From NCBI GenBank assembly GCA_964517075.1, contig CAZFAT010000323.1, forward strand, positions 1-15,471: a DNA stretch of 15,471 bases. The letters run 5' to 3'. This document shows, one piece after another, positions 6,918-13,259 of this stretch. Both the position numbers and the translations under genes were made by a program. The notes beneath the pieces were generated by a model. That model saw only the letters and a program-made list of their open reading frames with translations. It had not been told where the DNA came from and made no database searches. This DNA is from CAZFAT01 sp964517075. GTDB lineage: Bacteria; Acidobacteriota; Vicinamibacteria; Vicinamibacterales; SCN-69-37. The number at the start of each line of letters is the position of its first letter. Position 1 is the stretch's first letter.

Positions 6918-7808
6918 CTAATCGACGCGTGCGACCGGCGGCCGAGCCCGAAGAAACGGATCGCGCGTCGGCACGCGGCGATCGGCCGCAGGGCCCGGCA
7001 GGACATCGCGCAGATACCCGGCGATGCCGCGGTCGCGCCGCCAGTCGCGCGGATACCCGAGCGACACTTCCTCGAACCGCACGCCCTCGCGCCACAGCGT
7101 CGTCCGCAGGTGGAGGTGGCCCGAGACCACCGCGCGCGCGCGATAGCGCCGCGCCCAGTCCTCCGTCCGCGACGTGCCGCACCAGATCGAGAACCGCGGG
7201 ATCCGCGGCGGCACCGCGAGGTCATAGCGCAGCGGCCAGTGGTTGACGAGGACGGTGTGCACATCGCCCCGGAGCGCGGCGAGGCGCGCCCGCGTGGCGT
7301 CGCAGCGCGCGTGACACCAGTCGGGCACCGACGACCACGGGTCGGGCCGCAGCAACCGCTCATCGGCGGACAGGACGCCCGCCGCCCGCGCCCACGCCCG
7401 CGCGCGCGCGCCCGACACCTCGTCGGGCCGGAAACTGTAGTCGTACAGCAGGAACATCGGGACGATGACGGTGGACGGGTCGTCGGGCCAGGGGAGGTAC
7501 GGGTCCTCGGGCGTCGCCACCGCGTAGGCGCGGCAAATCGCGAGCAGTTCCTCGTAGCGCGCCTGCCCCCGCGTGCGGTCCGCGTCGGGCGGGCACCAGA
7601 GATCGTGATTGCCCGGCGTCCAGATCACCCGCGCGAAACGCGCGGTGAGCACGTCGAGCGCCGTCACGAGGTGCTCGGGGCGCTCGCCGACGTCGCCGGC
7701 GACGATCAGCCAGTCATCGGGATGATCTGGCAGCCGCTCGAGCGCGTCGCGATTCTCGCGGTGGCCGACGTGCAGGTCGCTGATGGCGAGGAGTCTCATG
7801 GAAATCAT
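6918..7808 (-). CDS. Calcineurin-like metallophosphoesterase
   Basis: The protein has 296 residues. All dimetal phosphoesterase motifs are in order: D11-x-H13 in SDLHVGH, GDVGE (Asp39), GNHD (Asn67, His68), VNHWP (His190) and GHLH (His231, His233). There is no signal peptide or membrane segment, so it is probably cytoplasmic; the substrate cannot be read from sequence. Another start, at ATG 7799 (MRLLAISDLH), would place the beta strand at the very N-terminus, as is usual in the family, and is equally possible. The upstream phosphopantetheinyl transferase ends 3 bp before the 7808 start, so translational coupling is likely. Short spacing gives no functional link by itself. Confidence 0.88.
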   Translation of the reverse strand: MISMRLLAISDLHVGHRENRDALERLPDHPDDWLIVAGDVGERPEHLVTALDVLTARFARVIWTPGNHDLWCPPDADRTRGQARYEELLAICRAYAVATPEDPYLPWPDDPSTVIVPMFLLYDYSFRPDEVSGARARAWARAAGVLSADERLLRPDPWSSVPDWCHARCDATRARLAALRGDVHTVLVNHWPLRYDLAVPPRIPRFSIWCGTSRTEDWARRYRARAVVSGHLHLRTTLWREGVRFEEVSLGYPRDWRRDRGIAGYLRDVLPGPAADRRVPTRDPFLRARPPVARVD

Positions 7809-7811
7809 GAC

Positions 7812-8555
7812 CTACGGCCAGAGTTCCGGTGGAAAGGGCTCGACGACGAAGCGCGGCGCCGTGGCGCCGGCGAGCGGGGCGGCGACGGCCAGGAACAGTC
7901 GTCCAGGCAGTTCGTCGAGGGCGAAGGCCCAGTCGGTGGATTCGCCGGCGAGCGAGTGGAGGCCCGTGAGGCGGACCGGCTCCGGTGCGAGCCGGAAGCA
8001 GAGGTCCGCCAGGGGGACGGCAATGCCGAGTCCGCGGGCCTTGAGATAGGCCTCCTTGAGCGTCCAGTACCTGAGGAACTGATCGCACCAGCCGTCGGGG
8101 CCGTGACGTCGGATGTCCGCGATCTCGTCGGGTGCGCAGTAGCGATCGACGAGTTGGGGGTCGAGGACGCGCCGATCGCGGTGCTCGACATCCACGCCGA
8201 CCTCGCCGTCCCGGCGCAGCGCGCAGGCGACCAGGCCGCCGCTGTGCGCGAGATTGAAGCCGAGCGTCGAAGCGAGATCGTCGACCTCCGGACGCCCGCG
8301 CGGGCCTTCGCGCCAGGGCCAGGCGGTGGGCGCGACGCCCAGCGCGCGGCCGACCAGCGCGCGCGCCATCACGCGGCCGAGCAGGAACATCGCGCGGTCC
8401 GCGTCGGCTCGGTAGCGGTCCATCCGCGCCCGCTCGTCGGCGCCGAGCCACGCGCGCGCGCGAACCGCGCGCGCCGGATCGGTGGCGAGATCGGCCGTGC
8501 GCGCGTGCCAGACGCACACCGCGCCTGGCGCCGGCGGGGACGTCCCCGGGATCAT
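7812..8555 (-). CDS. 4'-phosphopantetheinyl transferase, Sfp type
   Basis: The protein has 247 residues, the usual size for the Sfp/AcpT group. It moves phosphopantetheine from CoA onto a conserved serine of carrier proteins in fatty acid, polyketide or nonribosomal peptide synthesis. The signatures are FNLAHS (100-105), GVDVE (120-124; Asp122 and Glu124 bind Mg) and the hallmark YWTLKEAYLKARGLG (163-177; Trp164, Lys167, Glu168, Lys172). A shorter form starting at a GTG near 8519 is possible, because the first 12 residues are Pro/Gly-rich and cover a perfect 14-nt palindrome. It is divergent from a malonyl acyltransferase gene 41 bp away, which supports a carrier-protein role. Confidence 0.93.
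   Translation of the reverse strand: MIPGTSPPAPGAVCVWHARTADLATDPARAVRARAWLGADERARMDRYRADADRAMFLLGRVMARALVGRALGVAPTAWPWREGPRGRPEVDDLASTLGFNLAHSGGLVACALRRDGEVGVDVEHRDRRVLDPQLVDRYCAPDEIADIRRHGPDGWCDQFLRYWTLKEAYLKARGLGIAVPLADLCFRLAPEPVRLTGLHSLAGESTDWAFALDELPGRLFLAVAAPLAGATAPRFVVEPFPPELWP
8535..8548. promoter_or_regulatory. 14-nt perfect palindrome near the PPTase/acyltransferase divergent starts
   Basis: CGGGGACGTCCCCG is a perfect palindrome at the start of the phosphopantetheinyl transferase reading frame, about 50 bp before the divergent acyltransferase. A -10-like TAGTAT lies at 8561-8566 on the plus strand. It could be an operator for both genes, especially if the PPTase starts at the internal GTG. 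It may equally be chance, given the GC content and coding constraint. Confidence 0.25.
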
Positions 8556-8596
8556 TGGGATAGTATGGCGCGGCTCGCCGGACCGATCGATCGCGC

Positions 8597-9463
8597 ATGG
8601 CCAGTGTCTGCATGTTTCCGGGTCAGGGATCCCAGTCGAAGGGGATGGGCGGCGACCTGTTCGATCGGTTCGTCGAGTGGACGGACGTCGCCGATCGCAC
8701 GCTCGGTTATTCCATCCGCGAGCTGTGCCTCGAGGATCCGCGCGGCGAGCTCGGCCAGACGCGGTTCACGCAGCCGGCGCTGTTCGTCGTGAACGCGATG
8801 GCGTATCGCGCACGTGAAGAGGCGGGACGCCCCGCGCCGGCGTTTCTCGCGGGGCACAGTCTCGGCGAATACAACGCGCTCGTGGCGGCCGGTGTCTTCG
8901 ACTTCGCCACGGGCCTCGGGCTGGTGGCGCGGCGCGGCGCCTTGATGGGCGGGGTCGGCGGCGGGGGCATGGCCGCCGTCATCGGCCTCGACCCGGACCG
9001 CCTCGCCGACCTCCTCGCGGCCAGCGAGGCGGGCCGGCGTCTGGACGTCGCCAACTTCAATTCGTTCGACCAGACCGTCATCGCGGGGGCCAAAGAGGAT
9101 CTGGCGGCGGTGAAGGCCGCCGTTCAGGAGGCCGGCGCCCGGTTCATTCCGCTCAAGGTGAGCGCCCCCTTCCACTCGCGCTACATGCGGGCCCCCATGC
9201 AGGAGTTCGGAACGCATCTCGAGGGCATTGCGTTTGCCGAACCCAGGGTGCCGGTGGTCTCGAACGTCACAGGCCGGCCCTACGAGGCCGCGCGGCTCCG
9301 CGACACGCTGGCGCGCCAGATTGGCCAGTCTGTCCGCTGGCTCGACTCCGTCCTCTACATGCTCGATCAGGGCGCCACCGACTTCGAGGAGGTCGGGCCC
9401 GGCGCCGTGCTGACGGGACTCGTGGGGAAGATCCGCGAGGCCCGTGAGCGCTCGGGGCGCTGA
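8597..9463 (+). CDS. Malonyl-CoA:ACP acyltransferase, discrete (trans-AT-like) FabD family
   Basis: The protein has 288 residues and loads malonyl units from CoA onto acyl carrier protein. The N-terminus has FPGQGSQSKGMG. The nucleophile motif is GHSLGE with Ser88, with Arg113 in the ARRG segment and His193 in APFHS completing the active site; GQGSQ supplies the oxyanion loop. The wording TQPALFVVNAMAY and EYNALVAAGVFDFATGLGLV is closer to discrete acyltransferases of trans-AT polyketide systems than to housekeeping FabD, which normally reads EYSALVAAG. I therefore avoid the symbol fabD. It is divergent from an Sfp-type phosphopantetheinyl transferase. No ketosynthase, ACP or fab gene follows; a 456-bp gap does. 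The ATG at 8597 puts the first beta strand at the N-terminus, though no strong ribosome-binding site is seen. Confidence 0.9.
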   Translation: MASVCMFPGQGSQSKGMGGDLFDRFVEWTDVADRTLGYSIRELCLEDPRGELGQTRFTQPALFVVNAMAYRAREEAGRPAPAFLAGHSLGEYNALVAAGVFDFATGLGLVARRGALMGGVGGGGMAAVIGLDPDRLADLLAASEAGRRLDVANFNSFDQTVIAGAKEDLAAVKAAVQEAGARFIPLKVSAPFHSRYMRAPMQEFGTHLEGIAFAEPRVPVVSNVTGRPYEAARLRDTLARQIGQSVRWLDSVLYMLDQGATDFEEVGPGAVLTGLVGKIREARERSGR

Positions 9464-9621
9464 TTTCCGGCGCGCTTCGCACAGATTCACCAGCGACCGA
9501 TCAGCCCTGTAATTGAGCGGCGGCCTCGGAGTGTGTAAGAAGGAAACAGGCCGCGTGTAGAGGCGCGGAGTGTGCCCGGCTGGGCTGTGGCGAGCGTCAC
9601 AGTTCTGACGCAGACAATTCT

Positions 9622-9637
9622 TGGCATGCGCCGTGCT
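9622..9637 (+). promoter_or_regulatory. Candidate sigma-54 (-24/-12) promoter
   Basis: TGGCATGCGCCGTGCT fits the RpoN pattern TGGCACG-N4-TTGCW with both invariant doublets (GG 9623-9624, GC 9635-9636) at the required spacing and two mismatches. Transcription would start near 9648 and leave a leader of about 270 nt before the SDR gene. One short motif can occur by chance. Confidence 0.35.
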
Positions 9638-9843
9638 TTTATTATGTGGACAGATGTCCGTGGTCCGTCCGGACCCCCGACATCGAGTGCTCGGCGTCCT
9701 GGACCGTCTGCGGTAACACCAACGACGCTCAGGTCCGAGGCGGCAAGAGCGCGAAGGGGTCGACGCCCGGGAGGGGGCGGCGGCTCCCCGCCTCTTGTCG
9801 CGCCTTGAGCGCCCCGCGGGCGTCCGGAACGCACTTTGGAAGC

Positions 9844-9892
9844 AACGACGTCGGGCGGAGTTTCACAACGAAACCACGCCCCACGTCGTTTT
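9844..9892. repeat. 49-nt palindromic hairpin, copy 1
   Basis: The stem is AACGACGT (9844-9851) with ACGTCGTT (9883-9890), then GGGCG with CGCCC, then GTTTC with GAAAC around a 5-nt loop (9865-9869). A one-base mismatch and a two-base internal bulge fall between the blocks. It ends in TTTT. Copy 2 at 13155-13203 has the same length and layout. It lies 28 bp before the SDR start; TTGACC (9895-9900) just beyond it could be a -35 element. Confidence 0.75.
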
Positions 9893-9919
9893 CTTTGACC
9901 TGGCCCCGCGCTTTGCGCC

Positions 9920-10705
9920 ATGCTGGCGGCCGTGGCGGACCTCTTCAATCTCACAGGAAAAGTGGCGGTCGTGGTCGGGGGCACGTCGGGCCTGGGCAAG
10001 GCGATTGCCTGCGGTCTGGCGGATGCGGGCGCGGACGTGGTCGCCTCGTCCCGCCGGCAGGACCAGGTCGACCTGGCGGCTGCCGACATCGAAGCGCGCG
10101 GCCGGCGCACCATCCGGCAGACGTCCGATGTCGTCGACCGCGCGTCGCTGGCGGCGTTGCTCGAGGCCACCGTGGGCGCGCTGGGCCAGGTGGATATCCT
10201 CGTCAACTCGGCCGGGCGCATTAAGAAGGCCCCCACGCTCGATTTTTCCGAGGAGGACTGGCTCGCCATCCTCGACACCAACCTCACCGGGACCCTCCGG
10301 GCCTGTCAGATCTTCGGCCGGCACATGATCGCGCGCCGGCAGGGGAGCATCATCAACATCGCCTCGCTCGCGGCGCTGCGGGCGCTCTACGAGGTGGCCG
10401 CCTACGGCGCGAGCAAGGCGGGTGTCGCCGCGCTCACCCAGTCGCTCGCCATCGAGTGGGCGCAGTATGGCCTGCGCGTGAACGCCATCGTGCCGGGCGT
10501 CATCCCCACGCCGCTGAACGCGTCGCTGCTCGACGGCACGCCGCGCGGCCGCGAATTCCTCATGCGCACGCCGATGCGTCGGTTCGGCCGCGCCGACGAG
10601 ATGGTCGGCGCCGCCGTGTTTCTTGCGTCCGAGGCGTCGAGCTTCGTCACTGGCGAGCTGCTGTGCGTGGACGGCGGGCTGCTGGCGAGTGGCGTCACGC
10701 AGTAG
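9920..10705 (+). CDS. SDR-family oxidoreductase, probable hexuronate/ketose reductase
   Basis: The protein has 261 residues, the size of a classical short-chain dehydrogenase. The cofactor loop is GGTSGLG (20-26), then NSAG (96-99). The catalytic tetrad Asn121, Ser149, Tyr162 and Lys166 (YGASK) is complete, and the C-terminal CVDGG is typical. It is an NAD(P)-dependent cytoplasmic oxidoreductase. It ends 10 bp before uxaC, so the two are probably one transcript. The likely job is reduction of D-fructuronate to D-mannonate, done by the unrelated UxuB in E. coli; a KduD-like or gluconate 5-dehydrogenase role is an alternative. The GTG at 9932 (reading VADLFNLTGKVAVV) may be the true start, since relatives often begin at that point and neither start has a clear ribosome-binding site. 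Confidence 0.88.
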   Translation: MLAAVADLFNLTGKVAVVVGGTSGLGKAIACGLADAGADVVASSRRQDQVDLAAADIEARGRRTIRQTSDVVDRASLAALLEATVGALGQVDILVNSAGRIKKAPTLDFSEEDWLAILDTNLTGTLRACQIFGRHMIARRQGSIINIASLAALRALYEVAAYGASKAGVAALTQSLAIEWAQYGLRVNAIVPGVIPTPLNASLLDGTPRGREFLMRTPMRRFGRADEMVGAAVFLASEASSFVTGELLCVDGGLLASGVTQ

Positions 10706-10715
10706 CCGGGTCGCG

Positions 10716-12122
10716 ATGGCATTCATTCACGACCGCTTCCTGCTCGACACGCCGGCCGCCGAGCGGCTATACCGCCAGTTCGCGGCCGGCCGTCCGATTG
10801 TCGACTACCACTGCCATCTTCCGCCGGCCGACATCGCGGCCAACCGGCGCTTCGCGAACCTGTTCGAAATCTGGCTGGAAGGGGACCACTACAAGTGGCG
10901 TGCGATGCGGACGACCGGCACGCCGGAGCGCTACTGCACCGGTGACGCGCCTCCCTACGAGAAGTTTCTGGCCTGGGCGGCCACCGTACCCGCCTGCCTG
11001 CGCAATCCGCTCTATCACTGGACCCATCTCGAGCTCTCGCGCTACTTCGGCATCGACGAACTGCTGGACGAGACGACGGCGCCCGCGATCTGGGCGCGCG
11101 CGAACGAGGCGCTGCAGTCGGACGACCTCAGCGTGCACGGCATCCTCGCGCGCTTCGACGTCAAGGTCGTCGGCACCACCGACGATCCGGCCGACGATCT
11201 GGCCGCACACCAGGCGATTCGCGCGTCGAGCCTTCCGACGCGCGTCCTGCCGACCTTCCGGCCCGACCGGGCGCTCGACGTCGATCAGCCGGCCATTTTC
11301 AACCCCTGGTGCGATCGGCTCGCGGCCGTCTCCAACGTGGACATCGTCCGCTTCCAGGACCTGCTGGACGCGTTGAGCCGCCGGCACCAGGACTTCCACG
11401 ATCTGGGCGGCCGGCTGTCCGACCACGGGCTGGCATTCTGCCCAGGGCCGCCCTCGACGGACGACGAGGCCGCCGCGACCTTCGACCAGGCGCGGGCCGG
11501 TCGAGCGGTCGGTCCGATGGCGCAGGAAGGCTATGCGGCCTACATGATGCACGTCTTCGGGCGGCTGGATGCGGAGAAGGGGTGGACGAAGCAGTTGCAC
11601 CTCGGGGCGCGCCGCAACGTGCGCACGCGTGCCCTCACGGCGCGCGGCCGCGACATCGGCCACGACTCGATCGGTGACTGGTCGCAGGTGGACGCGCTCG
11701 CCGCCTACCTCGATCGCCTCGACCGTGAGGAGGCGCTGCCGAAGGTCATCCTGTACAACAACAATCCGGCGGACAACTACGCGATGGCCACCATGGCCGC
11801 CAACTTCCAGGACGAGGGCGTGGCCGGGAAGGTCCAGTTCGGCAGCGGCTGGTGGCACCTGGACCAGAAGGAAGGCATGGAGTGGCAGATGAACGCCGTC
11901 TCCAATACGGGCCTCCTCTCGACGTTCATCGGCATGACGACCGACTCACGGTCGTTCATGTCCTATCCGCGGCACGAATACTTCCGGCGCGTGCTCTGCA
12001 ACCTGCTCGGCCGCGATCTCGAGCGCGGCGAACTGCCCGACCAGAACGACCTGGTCGGGCGGCTCGTCGAGAACATCTGCTACCGCAACGCGGCGCGATA
12101 CTTCGGGTGGGACTTCTCGTGA
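10716..12122 (+). CDS. uxaC: Uronate isomerase (glucuronate/galacturonate isomerase)
   Basis: The protein has 468 residues, close to E. coli UxaC. It converts D-glucuronate to D-fructuronate and D-galacturonate to D-tagaturonate at the entry of hexuronate catabolism in the cytoplasm. It belongs to the amidohydrolase superfamily. The metal-binding DYHCHLPP (His32, His34) near the N-terminus is followed by HWTHLELSRYFGI (101-113). The C-terminal half has FGSGWWHLDQKEGMEWQMN and TDSRSFMSYPRHEYFRR, both characteristic. The ATG at 10716 is chosen because MAFIHDRFLL opens the family's standard N-terminus and it follows the SDR stop by 10 bp; the frame stays open upstream inside the SDR gene. The convergent TIM-barrel gene ends 9 bp away, without any repeat element between. 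Confidence 0.96.
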   Translation: MAFIHDRFLLDTPAAERLYRQFAAGRPIVDYHCHLPPADIAANRRFANLFEIWLEGDHYKWRAMRTTGTPERYCTGDAPPYEKFLAWAATVPACLRNPLYHWTHLELSRYFGIDELLDETTAPAIWARANEALQSDDLSVHGILARFDVKVVGTTDDPADDLAAHQAIRASSLPTRVLPTFRPDRALDVDQPAIFNPWCDRLAAVSNVDIVRFQDLLDALSRRHQDFHDLGGRLSDHGLAFCPGPPSTDDEAAATFDQARAGRAVGPMAQEGYAAYMMHVFGRLDAEKGWTKQLHLGARRNVRTRALTARGRDIGHDSIGDWSQVDALAAYLDRLDREEALPKVILYNNNPADNYAMATMAANFQDEGVAGKVQFGSGWWHLDQKEGMEWQMNAVSNTGLLSTFIGMTTDSRSFMSYPRHEYFRRVLCNLLGRDLERGELPDQNDLVGRLVENICYRNAARYFGWDFS

Positions 12123-12131
12123 TACATCCAC

Positions 12132-13106
12132 CTACGACATCAACACCTTCCGGCAATACTCCACCGCCAACCCGATCTCTGCCAACCGCGTCGAGCCAGG
12201 CGGGGTGGCGTATTCAACCTCGAGCGTGGCCTGGATGGGCCACTTGCGGTCGCGAATGAGCCGCAGCACCTCGGTCACGGGCGTGTCGGCCTCGCCGAGC
12301 CTCGTGTCGGTGCCGTCCACTTTCCGGTCCTTCACGTGGATGTGGGTGACGCGGGCGTGATGCTTCTCGAGGAACGGGACGGGTGAACTCTTGTTGCCGA
12401 CGAAGAAGTGGCCGATGTCCAGGTTGGCGCCGTTGAACTTGGCGTACGAGAACGCCTCCTCCCAGTGCGCGGGCGTGGTGGTGGCGTGGCCGTGGTAGCC
12501 GACCATCAACTGGTGCTTGTCGGCGAACTGGCCCAGCCGCTTGGTGCTTTCGACCGCGATCTCGCATGAGATCGCGCGCGCCCCGAGCGTTTTGGCCAGC
12601 GTGAAGGCGTAGTCGGTCACGTCGTCGGCGAAGTTGAAGATGCCGTCGTACTTGACGATGTCGATCGTGACGCCGGCCTCGTCGTACTTCCGGCGGAATG
12701 CGCGCACCGGATCCAGCGAGGCCGAGGTGCGCCACTTGCGGAGCGCCTCGGCTCTGGCCTGGGCGGCGGCTTTCTGTTCGGGCGTCGCATTGCGGCCGCC
12801 GCCGCCCCGCGCGCCGGCGAGGTCCGCGGGCAGCCCCATGAAGGCCTCGACCGGCTGCGAGCGAAGCTCGACCGCGCTGAGGCCCAGGGCGACGCAGTGC
12901 CTGAGGATGTCGTCGCCCGTCATGCTCGACTGCTTCATCTCGGTGCCGAAGCTGTAGGGCACGTTGAGGCCGATCTGGACGCCGGCGAACCTCGAATTCG
13001 GCCTGGAGGCCTGCGCTTCGGCAGCCCGGCCGGTTCGGGGCCACAAACCCACCACGGGCAGTGCACCCAGCGCCAGCTTCCCGATGTCGCGTCGTGAATA
13101 CGCCAT
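12132..13106 (-). CDS. Tat-exported xylose-isomerase-like TIM-barrel protein (sugar phosphate isomerase/epimerase family)
   Basis: The protein has 324 residues. The N-terminus has a twin-arginine signal, YSRRDIGKLALGALPVVG (Arg5, Arg6), with likely cleavage near residue 30, so it folds in the cytoplasm and is then exported. The rest is an AP-endonuclease-2/xylose-isomerase-type barrel. Candidate metal ligands are Glu182 (SCEIAVES), Asp230 (NLDIGHFF), His257 (THIHVKD) and a Glu in TLEVEY (296 or 298). Exact chemistry varies in this superfamily (isomerase, epimerase, dehydratase, lyase) and cannot be read here. Residues about 97-125 form a Gly/Arg-rich then Ala/Lys-rich insert (GARGGGGRNATPEQ). 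It is divergent from the PVC-type dehydrogenase gene. Confidence 0.88.
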   Translation of the reverse strand: MAYSRRDIGKLALGALPVVGLWPRTGRAAEAQASRPNSRFAGVQIGLNVPYSFGTEMKQSSMTGDDILRHCVALGLSAVELRSQPVEAFMGLPADLAGARGGGGRNATPEQKAAAQARAEALRKWRTSASLDPVRAFRRKYDEAGVTIDIVKYDGIFNFADDVTDYAFTLAKTLGARAISCEIAVESTKRLGQFADKHQLMVGYHGHATTTPAHWEEAFSYAKFNGANLDIGHFFVGNKSSPVPFLEKHHARVTHIHVKDRKVDGTDTRLGEADTPVTEVLRLIRDRKWPIQATLEVEYATPPGSTRLAEIGLAVEYCRKVLMS

Positions 13107-13154
13107 GAGCCCCTCCCCGGGCGCGCCAGCGCGCCGCGCCTACGCTAGCACTAA

Positions 13155-13203
13155 AATTACGTCGGGCGCAGTTTCAAAAGGAACCGACGCCCGACGTCAT
13201 TTT
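13155..13203. repeat. 49-nt palindromic hairpin, copy 2
   Basis: ACGTCGGGCG (13159-13168) pairs perfectly with CGCCCGACGT (13188-13197). Inside are a two-base bulge and a GTTTC/GGAAC arm (one mismatch) around a 5-nt loop (13176-13180). Outside, AAAAT and ATTTT (13153-13157, 13199-13203) extend the stem. It matches copy 1 at 40 of 49 positions. It lies between divergent starts (13106 and 13260), so it is not a terminator of either neighbour. Confidence 0.78.
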
Positions 13204-13221
13204 GCCCCGCCCGTCGCGCAG

Positions 13222-13227
13222 TACAAT
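13222..13227 (+). promoter_or_regulatory. Candidate -10 element of the PVC-type gene
   Basis: TACAAT would start transcription near 13234, giving a leader of about 26 nt. With a 16-17-bp spacer the -35 region falls on the T-run closing the 49-nt palindrome (ATTTTG or TTTTGC at 13199-13205), a weak -35. The palindrome is thus placed like an operator or activator site. Confidence 0.4.
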
Positions 13228-13246
13228 GCGTCTGTTCTAGTACGTC

Positions 13247-13252
13247 AGGGAG
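13247..13252 (+). promoter_or_regulatory. Ribosome-binding site of the PVC-type gene
   Basis: AGGGAG lies 7 nt before the ATG at 13260 and fixes that start. Confidence 0.7.
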
Positions 13253-13259
13253 TCATCGC

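Larger units (their letters stand above)
9464..9919. other. 456-bp intergenic gap without a convincing gene
   Basis: No reading frame here looks protein-like, and I see no tRNA or rRNA. It holds a sigma-54-like site (9622-9637), short palindromes (CTGTG/CACAG at 9585-9602 and GGACAGATGTCC at 9648-9659), and a 49-nt hairpin near its right end (9844-9892). A long leader or a small RNA for the SDR-uxaC genes is possible but unproven. Confidence 0.6.

Noticed and set aside
5973..8792. 939-codon plus-strand open frame opposite the ATP-grasp, phosphoesterase and PPTase genes
   Set aside because: It is antisense to three genes with complete catalytic motifs. Its product is a low-information Arg/His/Val/Glu-rich string, as expected from third-position GC bias.
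9646..10224. 192-codon plus-strand frame starting in the 456-bp gap
   Set aside because: It runs out of frame into the SDR gene, has Arg/Pro/Ser-rich composition and no ribosome-binding site, and shows no recognisable motif.
13153..13203. Copy 2 of the 49-nt hairpin as an intrinsic terminator
   Set aside because: It has a GC stem and a T-run, but it lies between divergent genes where no transcript from the flanking genes would need to end.
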